From Myxococcus eversor (GTDB lineage Bacteria; Myxococcota; Myxococcia; Myxococcales; Myxococcaceae), in assembly GCF_010894455.1 (NCBI RefSeq), contig NZ_JAAIXY010000006.1:310001-374000 (forward strand): a stretch of DNA of 64,000 bases. The letters are read 5' to 3'. Position 1 is the stretch's first letter. Every line of letters begins with the position of its first letter. Below the pieces are notes generated by a model that was given only the letters and a program-made list of their open reading frames with translations, ran no database searches and was not told the DNA's origin. Shown here piece after piece: positions 42,871 through 53,638 of this stretch. The translations under genes and the position numbers were made by a program.

Positions 42871-44454
42871 CTACGGGCGGCGACGGTACACGTGCAGCGG
42901 CGCGGTGAAGCCGTCGACCTCGTCGTAGGCGACGCCGTCCAGCGTCAGCGTGCGCCCCTCCAGCTTCACACCGGGGTCCTTCACCAGCGAGCCCTGGTCG
43001 AAGCGCACCAGCGTCTCCGGCCGAGCCTCCGCCAGCAGCTTGCGGAACGTGTCCCAGCGCACGCGGGCGATTCTCTCCTCCGGCAGCCCGGAGAAGAAAG
43101 CCACCTGCAGGTCCATGTAGCTGGGGTCGTCGTCGAGGGCCAGCGAGCCACCCTTCTCGGCCACCTGCTCCTTCACGTGGTCCGCCACCTGCATCACCGG
43201 CACCGGGTTGGTCGACGTGGGGCTCACCGGCCGCAAGGAGTTCTGCAGCCGTCCCTCCGCGCGGAACGTGTACAGGCCCATGGCCACCGGCAGCACCACC
43301 GCCAGCACCGCCGTCACGCCCAGCACCCCCTTGCGCAGCCCCTCGCCCCTGCTGCCCACCAGCGCCGCGAAGCCGAAGGCCACGAACACCGGCAGCACCG
43401 CCAGCTGCGTCACCGTGAAGCGCCCCAGCGGGACGAAGTTCAAGAGCACCACCGCGCGGAACGTGAAGTACGCGGTGGGCACCACCGCCGTCGCCACCAG
43501 CCAGCGCGTGTCCGGGCGCGCCTTCCACGCCTTCACCATGCCCACCATGCCCAGCAGCGCCACCCCCGGCGTCAGGGTGAGCAGCGCCACCCCGGGCCAG
43601 AAGAAGAGCTGTTGCAGGCGCCATCCGATGGCGGCTCCCGAGCCCGCTGACGACGTCACCCAATCCCGATGGAACGCCTCCACCGCCTTCACGGGGAAGA
43701 ACGGGTCGCCGTGCATCAGCTCGTTGCCCTGCATCCACAGCAAGGGGAACGGCAGGCACGCCAGCCCGAAGCCCACCGCGCGCGTCACCGACGCCACCTT
43801 GTCCTCGCTGCTGAAGAGCAGCGCCACGCACATCAACGGGATGTACATCCACGCGTCGTAGCGCAGCGCGCACGCGAGATTGAGCATCAGCGCGGCCTGG
43901 AACAGCGGCGCGAAGCGGTTCTCCTCCACGGCCTCCGCGTACAGCGCGAAGGCGGCCAGCATGAAGAACAGCGACACCGCCTCGCTGCCCGCCGTGGTGG
44001 AGAACTGCAGATGCATGCCCCACGCGGCGAAGGCCAGCCCGCCCGCCACGCCCGCGCGCCAGCCGAACAGCCGCCGCGTCAGCGCGAACAGCGGCACCAC
44101 CGACAGCACGCCGAACAGCAGGCTCACCACGCGCCCCGCCACCTCCCGGTCGAACACCGACAGGGCCACGCCCACCAGGTACAGGTGCAGCGGACCGAAC
44201 TGGTACGCGCCATCACCGTACGCGGTGATGAGGTGCGGCTCGCGCAGCCAGCGCTCCGCCAGCTCCGTGCGCACCACCGCGTCGCCGTAGAGGTTCTCGT
44301 TGACGAAGAACACCACCAGCCGCGGCAACAGGGCCACCACCAGCAGGACCCCCAACAACCAGCGCGTGCTCGGCTCGTGCGCGGGAGTGGGGACCGCCGC
44401 CAGGCTCGGCACGGGGGACGAAGGGTGGGAGACGGGGGTAGGTGCGGTCGCCAT
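42871..44454 (-). CDS. GT39/PMT-type membrane glycosyltransferase
   Basis: A 527-residue multi-pass protein of the dolichyl/polyprenyl-phosphate glycosyltransferase group (GT39/GT83). The first periplasmic loop holds VNENLYGDAVVRTELAERWL with the catalytic-type Asp, then GDGAYQFGPLHLYLVG. About ten hydrophobic helices follow, and a soluble C-terminal domain of about 110 residues. Such enzymes move a sugar from a lipid carrier to a protein or lipid A. ATG at 44454 is chosen because a Pro-rich cytosolic start precedes helix 1 directly. Confidence 0.82.
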   Translation of the reverse strand: MATAPTPVSHPSSPVPSLAAVPTPAHEPSTRWLLGVLLVVALLPRLVVFFVNENLYGDAVVRTELAERWLREPHLITAYGDGAYQFGPLHLYLVGVALSVFDREVAGRVVSLLFGVLSVVPLFALTRRLFGWRAGVAGGLAFAAWGMHLQFSTTAGSEAVSLFFMLAAFALYAEAVEENRFAPLFQAALMLNLACALRYDAWMYIPLMCVALLFSSEDKVASVTRAVGFGLACLPFPLLWMQGNELMHGDPFFPVKAVEAFHRDWVTSSAGSGAAIGWRLQQLFFWPGVALLTLTPGVALLGMVGMVKAWKARPDTRWLVATAVVPTAYFTFRAVVLLNFVPLGRFTVTQLAVLPVFVAFGFAALVGSRGEGLRKGVLGVTAVLAVVLPVAMGLYTFRAEGRLQNSLRPVSPTSTNPVPVMQVADHVKEQVAEKGGSLALDDDPSYMDLQVAFFSGLPEERIARVRWDTFRKLLAEARPETLVRFDQGSLVKDPGVKLEGRTLTLDGVAYDEVDGFTAPLHVYRRRP

Positions 44455-44824
44455 GACGCGCGGGAGGATACGCAGGCACGGCCCAAAGCCAAGCTGGCGA
44501 CCCTGGCTTCTCCCACTCCAGGCCCCTCCCCCTCGGCGCGGCCCGCCCCGGAACGCGCGAGGCCTCACCGTGCGTGTGCCTCCACCGGGGCCGCCCAGCG
44601 TGCGGAAACGGGCGAATGTATCACCCTCCAGGCCCGGGTCGCCCGCCTGGTCGCCGCTATTTCCTCGCACGGGTGCAAACCCTGGCGCCGACATGTGGAG
44701 CGAACGGAGACGCCGCCCCACAACCAGCGGACAATTGGCGCTCGGCAGGCGCCCGGAAACCCCCTCAGGCGTTCAATACCCTTCGCGTTCGGGGGGGGCA
44801 TCTACCCCCTCGCGGGAGCGGCCC

Positions 44825-44830
44825 TATAAT
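44825..44830 (+). promoter_or_regulatory. Perfect -10 box upstream of prkA
   Basis: TATAAT stands out in this GC-rich sequence. No good -35 hexamer lies 16-18 bases upstream. Transcription from it would give a leader of about 230 bases ahead of prkA. Confidence 0.4.
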
Positions 44831-45014
44831 CACCTCTGCCTCTTCACCCCGTGAAGGGGGCGCGCCTGGTCGGCGTCCAGCCCCTGACACGAGCGTAACG
44901 CGCGGTCCCATTCCGCGGCGGGGTCCCGAATTGGCTGCAGGGCTGTCGTGCCTGGGACCTCGGCGGGATGGTTGTGGAATGGCAATCCAGCCCTCCAGGT
45001 TCACCATTCTGGCC

Positions 45015-45064
45015 CCCTCGGGTGTGAACATTTCGCACCCCTGGCCGGCCCCCGAGGGAGAGAC
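45015..45064 (+). promoter_or_regulatory. Stem-loop that can hide the prkA ribosome-binding site
   Basis: CCCTCGGG (45015-45022) is perfectly complementary to CCCGAGGG (45051-45058), and the second arm contains the start of the GAGGGAGAG ribosome-binding site before ATG 45065. A competing hairpin, GGGTGTG with CGCACCC (45020-45040), uses the same GGG bases. Confidence 0.45.
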
Positions 45065-47128
<2,064 letters not shown>

Positions 47129-47154
47129 CCACCTCAGGAGAAGGGCGAGCCGTC

Positions 47155-48264
47155 GTGACCTTGAAGATCCACCAGGACCACTCCCGCTTCAAGCAGATCG
47201 TCCGCGGGAAGATCAAAGCCAACCTGCGCAAGTACGTGCAGAAAGGCGAGATGATTGGGAAGAAGGGCAAGGATGCCATCAGCATCCCCATTCCCTTCAT
47301 CGACATCCCTCGCTTCAAGTACGGCCACAAGGAGCAGGGCGGCGTCGGACAGGGCGAGGGTGAGGTGGGTCAGCAGCTCGGCCCCGGGGCCGTGGAGCCC
47401 GGGGAGGGACACCAGGCCGGCCAGGGCGAGGGAGACCACGCCCTGGAGGTGGACGTCACGTTGGAGGAGCTGGCGCAAATCCTGGGCGAGGAGCTCCAGC
47501 TCCCCAACATCGAGCGGCGTCAGAACGAGCGGCTCGTCACCCAGAAGATTCGCTACACCGGCATCAACACCACCGGTCCGGAGTCGCTCCGGCACTTCAA
47601 GCGCACCTTCAAGCAGGCCCTGCGGCGGCAGATCGCCGCGGGCACCTACGACGCCGCGCGCCCGGTCATCATCCCCACGCGAGAAGACCGCCGCTACCGC
47701 AGCTACAAGCTCCAGAACCTGCCGGAGACCAACGCGGTCATCATCTACATGATGGACGTGTCCGGCTCCATGGGTGACGAGCAGAAGGAGATCGTGCGCA
47801 TCGAGAGCTTCTGGCTCGATACGTGGCTGCGGCACCAATACAAGGGCCTGGAGGCGCGCTACATCATCCACGACGCGGTGGCGCGCGAAGTGGACCGCGA
47901 CACCTTCTTCCATACCCGCGAGTCCGGCGGGACGATGATCTCCAGCGCCTACAAGCTCTGCCGCGACATCATCCTGTCGGACTACCCGAAGAGCGCGTGG
48001 AACATCTACCCGTTCCACTTCAGCGACGGTGACAACTGGAGCGCGGACGACACGCGCCAGTGCATCGAGATGCTGCGCAACGACGTGCTGCCCAACGTCA
48101 ACCAGTTCGCCTACGGACAGGTGGAGTCCCCCTACGGCAGCGGTCAGTTCATCAAGGATTTGCGCGAAGCGGTGGGAGACACGCCCAACGTCGCGCTCAG
48201 CGAAATCGCGGACAAGGACGCCATCTACGCGTCCATCAAGGACTTCCTCGGCAAGGGCCGCTGA
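47155..48264 (+). CDS. yeaH: DUF444 / YeaH protein with MIDAS motif
   Basis: A 369-residue protein of the DUF444 family. The N-terminal part has [17 protein letters not shown] and a Gly/Glu-rich hinge ([20 protein letters not shown]), the rest a von Willebrand A-like domain with the metal site DVSGSMGDE (Asp201, Ser203, Ser205), then an [12 protein letters not shown] strand carrying the MIDAS Thr and [11 protein letters not shown]. It is the usual partner of PrkA/YeaG. GTG start at 47155, 26 bases after prkA, with an AGGAG site. Confidence 0.94.
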   Translation: MTLKIHQDHSRFKQIVRGKIKANLRKYVQKGEMIGKKGKDAISIPIPFIDIPRFKYGHKEQGGVGQGEGEVGQQLGPGAVEPGEGHQAGQGEGDHALEVDVTLEELAQILGEELQLPNIERRQNERLVTQKIRYTGINTTGPESLRHFKRTFKQALRRQIAAGTYDAARPVIIPTREDRRYRSYKLQNLPETNAVIIYMMDVSGSMGDEQKEIVRIESFWLDTWLRHQYKGLEARYIIHDAVAREVDRDTFFHTRESGGTMISSAYKLCRDIILSDYPKSAWNIYPFHFSDGDNWSADDTRQCIEMLRNDVLPNVNQFAYGQVESPYGSGQFIKDLREAVGDTPNVALSEIADKDAIYASIKDFLGKGR

Positions 48265-48304
48265 CGTCTGGCCTCCCCCACGTGCCCCTCGGAGCGACTT
48301 CCCG

Positions 48305-49798
48305 ATGCCCAAGAGCCTCACACCCCGCCTCGCCGCGCTGAGGGATGAAATCCACGGCTACGCGAAGGAGTTCGGCCTCGACTTCTTCGACACCGTCTTC
48401 GAGATGGTGTCCTACGACGAGATGAACATGGTGGCCGCCTACGGCGGCTTCCCCACGCGCTACCCCCACTGGCGCTGGGGCATGGAATACGAGCAGCTCG
48501 CCAAGGGCTACGAGTACGGGCTCAGCAAAATCTACGAGCTCGTCATCAACAATGACCCTTGCTACGCGTACCTGATGGAGAGCAATCCGGAGGTGGACCA
48601 GAAGCTGGTCATGGCCCACGTCTACGGACACTGCGACTTCTTCAAGAACAACTTCTCCTTCCGCCACACCAACCGGCGGATGATTGACGAGATGGCCAAC
48701 CACGCCACGCGGGTGCGCCGCTGGGTGGACAAGATTGGCGTGGAGAAGGTCGAGGACTTCATCGACCGCACGCTCAGTCTGGAGAACCTCATCGACCAGC
48801 ACTCGCCCCACATCCGGCGCAACCCGGACCCCAAGCGCGCGGCGGACGAGCTCAAGGCCAATGAGGGCGTGGAGGGCTTCAAGGTCGGCCGCGAGTACAT
48901 GCGCGGCTACATCAACCCGTCCGAGTTCCTCGACTCCCAGCGCAAGAAGGTGGAGGACGAGAAGCAGCGGGCCAAGAAGTTCCCCGAGCGCCCCCAGCGC
49001 GACGTGCTGCTCTTCCTCCTGGAAGAGGCGCCGCTGGAGCCGTGGGAGTCGGACATCCTCGCGATTCTGCGCGAGGAGGCGCACTACTTCGCGCCCCAGG
49101 GCCAGACGAAAATCATGAACGAGGGCTGGGCCAGCTACTGGCACTCCACCATCATGACCCGCCGCGCCCTGCGCGATGACGAAATCATCGACTACGCGGA
49201 CCACCACTCCGGCACCATGGGCACCCGTCCCGGCGCCATCAATCCCTACAAGCTGGGCATCGAGCTGTGGCGGGATATCGAGGAGCGGTGGAACAAGGGC
49301 CGCTTCGGCAAGGAGTGGGACGAGTGTGACGACTTGCGCGCCCGCCGCTCCTGGGACAAGAAGTCGGGCGCCGGCCGCGAGAAGATTTTCGAGGTCCGCA
49401 AGCACTACAACGACATCACCTTCATCGACACGTTCCTGACGCCCGAGTTCGCGATGGAGCAGAAGCTCTTCGTGTATGGCTTCAATGACAAACGCAACTC
49501 GTGGGAGATTCTGGACCGCGAGTTCCGCAAGGTGAAGAGCAAGCTGCTCCAGGGGCTCACCAACTTCGGCCAGCCCATCATCGAGGTCGTGGACGCCAAC
49601 CACGAGAACCGCGGGGAGCTGCTGCTCGCGCACAAGCACGACGGCCAGGACCTCAAGGGCGACTACGCGCGCGAGACGCTCAAGAACCTCCAGTCCCTCT
49701 GGCGCAGGCCCGTCAACATCATCACCCGCTATGACAACAAGGGCGTGATGCTCCGCTTCGACGGGACGACGCAGACGGAGAAGAAGGTCGAGCTGTAG
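48305..49798 (+). CDS. spoVR: SpoVR-family protein (YcgB)
   Basis: A 497-residue cytosolic protein of the SpoVR family (Bacillus SpoVR, Escherichia coli YcgB), needed for spore cortex formation in Bacillus and part of the conserved YeaG-YeaH-YcgB unit. Characteristic stretches are [54 protein letters not shown] and [15 protein letters not shown], rich in conserved His/Glu/Asp that suggest a metal site. ATG at 48305, 40 bases after yeaH, without overlap. A strong bidirectional hairpin closes the operon. Confidence 0.96.
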   Translation: MPKSLTPRLAALRDEIHGYAKEFGLDFFDTVFEMVSYDEMNMVAAYGGFPTRYPHWRWGMEYEQLAKGYEYGLSKIYELVINNDPCYAYLMESNPEVDQKLVMAHVYGHCDFFKNNFSFRHTNRRMIDEMANHATRVRRWVDKIGVEKVEDFIDRTLSLENLIDQHSPHIRRNPDPKRAADELKANEGVEGFKVGREYMRGYINPSEFLDSQRKKVEDEKQRAKKFPERPQRDVLLFLLEEAPLEPWESDILAILREEAHYFAPQGQTKIMNEGWASYWHSTIMTRRALRDDEIIDYADHHSGTMGTRPGAINPYKLGIELWRDIEERWNKGRFGKEWDECDDLRARRSWDKKSGAGREKIFEVRKHYNDITFIDTFLTPEFAMEQKLFVYGFNDKRNSWEILDREFRKVKSKLLQGLTNFGQPIIEVVDANHENRGELLLAHKHDGQDLKGDYARETLKNLQSLWRRPVNIITRYDNKGVMLRFDGTTQTEKKVEL

Positions 49799-49808
49799 CT
49801 TTCCGCCT

Positions 49809-49838
49809 CCCCTCGGGCGCATCGCTCGCGCCCGGGGG
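49809..49838. terminator. Bidirectional terminator between spoVR and kinase gene
   Basis: An 11-bp stem (one G-U pair) formed by 49809-49820 and 49828-49838 with a seven-base loop. It lies 10 bases past the spoVR stop and 13 bases past the stop of the convergent kinase gene, so it can serve both. Confidence 0.6.
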
Positions 49839-49851
49839 AACCGAGAGGACC

Positions 49852-50907
49852 TCAGACGGGATTGAGCGCCGCCCAGGGGCGCGGCTCCGGCGCTGACGCG
49901 GACCTCGCGGGAGGGAACGCCGCGTCGGAGCCCGCCGAGGTCAGCCGCTCCAGCACGACACACAACGCATCGGCCCGGCCGAAGCGCCCGACGGGGTCTT
50001 CCATGAGGCAGCGCTCGATGGCCTCCGCGAAGTCGGGGGCGATTCCAGGCACCCGCTCCGACAGCGCAAGGCCCATGGCCGCGGGAGCCTGCCGCGAGGC
50101 TCGAGGCACCGTCCCCGTGCACAGCTCGTACAGCAGCAGCCCCAGCGCGTAGAGGTCGCTCTGCGGCGTGGCGGGCGCGCCCAGGCGCGTCTCCGGGGCC
50201 ATGTAGCGCGGCGTGCCGACGACACCGGGCACCGCCCAGGGGGTGCAGTGGTCCGTCCCCACGAAGGCCGCGAGGCCGAAGTCGAGCAGCTTGATGGTGC
50301 CGTCCGTCTCCAGGATGGCGTTGCTCGGCTTGAGGTCGCGGTGGAGCACACCGCGCTGGTGCGCGGCCCTCAACCCCCGCGCGAGCCCCACCGCGATGTC
50401 GAGCACGTACCGCCACGGCAGCGGCGGCTTCAGCTCCGCCAGGCTCTTGCCATCCACGTACTCGTAGACGAGGTACGGCCGCCCGGCGACCTCCCCCGCT
50501 CGGAACACCGTGACGACATTGGGGTGCTTGATGCGGGCAATGGCGCGCGCCTCGATGGCGAAGCTCTCCAGGGTGCTCCTGTCCGGCTGGAGCGCGATGC
50601 TCAGCTTCAACGCCACCAGCCTGTCCAACGAGGTGTCGTGCGCGAGGTAGACAGCCCCCATGCCACCTCGCCCCAACAGCCGCATCAGGCGGAACTCGTC
50701 CAGCTCCGTCGGCGGCTTCCACGTCGCCCCCAGGGGAGGGCCTCGCTCCGGAGCAGGCACCGGCTCCGCCGAAGCCGGGTCCACGGCAAAGGCCTCGCTG
50801 CGAACGACGGCCACCAGCAACTCACGGCAGGCAGGGCATCCGGCGGCATGGTGATGCACCTGGGCCCGTGCCCCTGTCTCCAGCCGCCCTTCCATCAGGC
50901 CCACCAC
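49852..50907 (-). CDS. Hanks-type Ser/Thr protein kinase with N-terminal zinc finger
   Basis: A 351-residue soluble kinase as read from GTG 50907. Residues 1-35 hold an anti-sigma-like HHHAAGCPAC zinc finger, then a complete kinase domain: GRGGMGAVYLAHD, VALKL (catalytic Lys), HRDLKPSN, DFG in LLDFGLA and APETRLG. No membrane helix follows. The conserved family start (CL..D..V..LMEGRL) runs into the frame upstream of GTG 50907, which has no ATG/GTG/TTG there; adding one G to the five-G run at 50947-50951 would connect it to the ATG at 50956. So the 5' end may be frameshifted, or the start is non-standard. Divergent from the sigma factor gene. Confidence 0.88.
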   Translation of the reverse strand: MVGLMEGRLETGARAQVHHHAAGCPACRELLVAVVRSEAFAVDPASAEPVPAPERGPPLGATWKPPTELDEFRLMRLLGRGGMGAVYLAHDTSLDRLVALKLSIALQPDRSTLESFAIEARAIARIKHPNVVTVFRAGEVAGRPYLVYEYVDGKSLAELKPPLPWRYVLDIAVGLARGLRAAHQRGVLHRDLKPSNAILETDGTIKLLDFGLAAFVGTDHCTPWAVPGVVGTPRYMAPETRLGAPATPQSDLYALGLLLYELCTGTVPRASRQAPAAMGLALSERVPGIAPDFAEAIERCLMEDPVGRFGRADALCVVLERLTSAGSDAAFPPARSASAPEPRPWAALNPV

Positions 50908-51081
50908 GTCGTCTTCGCACAGGCAGTTGGCTGAAAGGATTTGGCACCCCCTGACATACCCCGAGTGAAGACTCGCACGAAATGGCTGCCCTTCGGAAAA
51001 CCTTGGGGCTCCCCCATTTCATGCCCAAAGACGACCTTCACCCAGCTTAACCTGCATAGCCAGCAAAGTCAGTCCGCGCCG

Positions 51082-51087
51082 TATAGT
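51082..51087 (+). promoter_or_regulatory. -10-like box for the sigma factor gene
   Basis: TATAGT overlaps the GTG at 51086, so that codon is unlikely to be translated if this is the -10. It supports the TTG at 51110 as the start. No -35 is evident. Confidence 0.35.
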
Positions 51088-51109
51088 GGTGCGCGGGAAG
51101 GAGGGGGAC

Positions 51110-52009
51110 TTGGCATTCGCAGCGTTATTCCTCGCGCGTGTGGGTTGTCAGGGCAAGGGAGCCCTCTCCCCCGACCACCTCGAGCACCTGTTGCTCCGCT
51201 GTTGGAGGGCGGGGTGTGAACAATGGCCAGATGTCCCGCTGAGTGCCGACAGCTTCGTCCGTCACCTGGCCACGCACTTTCCACGACAGGCGCCTGGAGA
51301 GAAGCTGGAGCAACTGCTCTCCCAGTTCGTCCCAGCGGACCTCTTCCTCGCCTGCGCCTGCGCCGAGAGCCTTCCCACCGCGCTCGCCGCCTTCGAGCGG
51401 CACCACATGGCGGGCCTGTCCTCGGCGCTCGCGCACATGCGGCTGTCCGCGGCGGTGGTCGACGAAATCCGCCAGCGAGTCCGGGAGCGGCTGCTGGTAC
51501 GCACCGACGGGGCACCGAAGATCGCCGACTACTCCGGCCGGGGCACCCTCTCCAACTGGGTGCGGGTCATCTGCCTGCGCACGGCGCTGAGCCTGCTGCG
51601 AAAGCCTCACGACGAGGGCCCGCTGAGCGATGCCCTGATGGAACTGCTCCCCGCCCAGGACTCGGACCCTGAAATCGAGGCCATCCGGCGGCGCTATCAC
51701 GACGAGTTCCGCCAGGCCCTGGAAGACGCCTTCGCCACCCTGCCTGGCGAGCACCGCTACCTGCTCCGGCTCCACTTCGTGGACCACCTCTCCACGACAA
51801 AGATTGGCGCGCTCTTCGGCGTCAACCAATCCACCGTCTCACGCTGGCTCCAGAGCGCGCAGCAGACCGTGAATGAAGAGACGCGACGCCTGCTCAAGGA
51901 ACGCCTGGACCTCTCCTCCCAGGAGTTCACCAGCGTGTTGCGAACCGTGGAGAGCCGGATCAACCTCAGCCTCAGTCGCATCCTCAATGAAACTATTCAC
52001 TCCAAGTGA
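51110..52009 (+). CDS. Sigma-70 family factor, Myxococcus type
   Basis: A 299-residue sigma factor. The region 2 segment is IADYSGRGTLSNWVRVICLR (DNA melting and -10 reading) and region 4 is a helix-turn-helix, TKIGALFGVNQSTVSRWLQS, preceded by FATLPGEHRYLLRLHF. The last part (SSQEFTSVLRTVESRINLSLSRIL) is typical of a myxobacterial sigma family (TIGR03001-like). The TTG at 51110 is preferred because an AAGGAGG site lies five bases upstream and the earlier GTG overlaps a -10-like box; GTG 51086 remains an alternative. It diverges from a kinase gene and precedes the secreted-protein island. Confidence 0.85.
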   Translation: MAFAALFLARVGCQGKGALSPDHLEHLLLRCWRAGCEQWPDVPLSADSFVRHLATHFPRQAPGEKLEQLLSQFVPADLFLACACAESLPTALAAFERHHMAGLSSALAHMRLSAAVVDEIRQRVRERLLVRTDGAPKIADYSGRGTLSNWVRVICLRTALSLLRKPHDEGPLSDALMELLPAQDSDPEIEAIRRRYHDEFRQALEDAFATLPGEHRYLLRLHFVDHLSTTKIGALFGVNQSTVSRWLQSAQQTVNEETRRLLKERLDLSSQEFTSVLRTVESRINLSLSRILNETIHSK

Positions 52010-52012
52010 ATA
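51994..52012. promoter_or_regulatory. AT-rich perfect dyad at sigma factor 3' end
   Basis: TATTCACT and AGTGAATA flank a three-base centre and overlap the last codons and stop of the sigma gene. The surrounding 50 bases are unusually AT-rich. It may be an operator for the downstream protease genes or a weak terminator. Confidence 0.4.
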
Positions 52013-52217
52013 TTGAGAATTTCTGCATAGGTTGATTCCAGCGGGCGTCATTCATTGGCGAGCGCTGCCTTGGCAGGGCGTCCCCAGGTCCCCACCGCTC
52101 AACCCCTCCAGCCTGACGGTCCCGGCGGAGCCTCGGCATCGCCGGCTCACTCCACGCGCGTCCTGACGGTGCTCACGGCTCCGCGGGACTCCCATACCCG
52201 CCACCCGCGGAGCCCTC

Positions 52218-53609
52218 ATGCGGCCTCAGCAGACGAACCCCCACCGACTTCATCGACTCAAGCCCCAGGCGCTGTCCCTGCTGGCGCTGCTCACCCTCGG
52301 CTGGAGCAGCGGCTGCGAGGAGCAGCGGTCCGCCCCGGCGCACGTCGAAGGCGTCGCGACTTCACGCCAGCTCGCGCGCCTGGGCAAGGCGCCCGCCCAC
52401 CTCCGCATCCCCGACGAGTATGTCGTCGTCTTCTCCGAGGGCGTCACCGGACTGGCCATCGAAGCGGTGACGAGCCGCATCGCTCGCGCGGGTGGCGACA
52501 ACGCGCTGCTGCACGCATACACCGTCATCCCCGGGTTCGCCGCGCGACTGGATGAAGCGCAGCTCGACAGGCTGCGCCGGGAGCCCGGCGTGGCGTATAT
52601 CGAGGAGAATCAGCAGGTCTCGCTCAGCGCCGTCTATCCGAGCCCCGCGGATGGCGTCGACCGCTCGGACCAGCGCAAGGGCCACGACGGCCACTTCAAT
52701 GACTACGGCAACACGGGCGCGGGCGTCCATGCGTACGTGCTCGACACAGGCCTCAACCTGGAGCACTCCGAGTTCACGGGTCGCATCGGCACCTACGAGA
52801 CCTTCATCCTGGATGGTCGGGGCATCGCTGATTGCCATGGCCATGGCACGCATGTGGCCAGCACGCTCGCGGGCACCACCTATGGAATGGCCCGGGAGGC
52901 CACCCTCCACCCCGTGCGGGTGCTGCGCTGCAATGGACTGGGCAGCTGGGCGGGAATCATCGCCGGCCTGGATTTCGTCCAGACCGACTGTCGTGCGCAG
53001 TCCGCGCGCTGTGTCGCCAACATGAGCCTCACCGGTTCGCTCTACCCACCCGTCAACGCCGCGGTGGCCAACCTGGTGAACGGAGGCATCCCCGTCGTGG
53101 TCGCCGCGGGCAATGATGACCTGAACGCCTGCACCCAGTCCCCCGCCAGCGAGCCCGCGGCCATCACCGTCGCGGCCATCGACGACAACGACGTCCGCGC
53201 CGGGTTCTCCAACTGGGGGTCTTGCGTGGACCTCTTCGCCCCGGGAGTGAGCATCCTGGGCGCATGGATTGGCGGCGCCGTGGAGACCCAGGTCGATGAT
53301 GGCACCTCCATGGCCAGCCCTCACGTGGCCGGCACCGTGGCCCAGTATTTGAGCACCCGCCCCACCGCCACGCCCGCGCAGATTGATACCAACCTCAAGG
53401 CCGCCGCGACGCTGGGCTGCGTGAGCGACCTCAAAGGCTCTCCGAACGTGCTGCTCTTCAGTGACCTGAGCCAGGGCAACTATCACTGCATCGAGGAGAC
53501 CGCGAGCTGCAAGGGATTGTGTGGACAGGCCGCGGATGGCTGCTTCTGCGACCCCAGCTGTCTGGAGTTCAACGACTGCTGCCCCGACTTCGAGGAAGTG
53601 TGTCAGTGA
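52218..53609 (+). CDS. Secreted S8 subtilase with C-terminal somatomedin-B-like domain
   Basis: A 463-residue exported serine protease. After a signal peptide (Cys33 could be lipidated but the SSGC context is poor) comes an I9 propeptide (EYVVVFSEGVTG to VAYIEENQQVS, residues 66-138), then the proteinase-K-like catalytic domain: Asp in VLDTGLNLEHSEF, His in CHGHGTHVAS, oxyanion Asn in AAGNDD and Ser in DDGTSMASPHVAG. The last 40 residues have eight cysteines in the order C-C-C-C-C-CC-C (SCKGLCGQAADGCFCDPSC onward), the pattern of the animal somatomedin-B domain. ATG 52218; 29 bases before the Hint lipoprotein gene. Confidence 0.88.
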   Translation: MRPQQTNPHRLHRLKPQALSLLALLTLGWSSGCEEQRSAPAHVEGVATSRQLARLGKAPAHLRIPDEYVVVFSEGVTGLAIEAVTSRIARAGGDNALLHAYTVIPGFAARLDEAQLDRLRREPGVAYIEENQQVSLSAVYPSPADGVDRSDQRKGHDGHFNDYGNTGAGVHAYVLDTGLNLEHSEFTGRIGTYETFILDGRGIADCHGHGTHVASTLAGTTYGMAREATLHPVRVLRCNGLGSWAGIIAGLDFVQTDCRAQSARCVANMSLTGSLYPPVNAAVANLVNGGIPVVVAAGNDDLNACTQSPASEPAAITVAAIDDNDVRAGFSNWGSCVDLFAPGVSILGAWIGGAVETQVDDGTSMASPHVAGTVAQYLSTRPTATPAQIDTNLKAAATLGCVSDLKGSPNVLLFSDLSQGNYHCIEETASCKGLCGQAADGCFCDPSCLEFNDCCPDFEEVCQ

Positions 53610-53638
53610 AAGCCGTCCCAAGCGGAGGAGGAAACACC

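Larger units (their letters stand above)
44455..45064. other. 610-bp intergenic region before prkA
   Basis: No gene is supported here; the open frames are short, GC-driven and unlike any family. It carries the promoter of the leftward GT39 gene and of prkA. Notable elements are the TATAAT hexamer at 44825 and a hairpin system at 45015-45058, listed separately. Confidence 0.6.

Noticed and set aside
44455-44824. Short open frames in the GT39-prkA gap
   Set aside because: Composition and length match random GC-rich frames; no family motifs.
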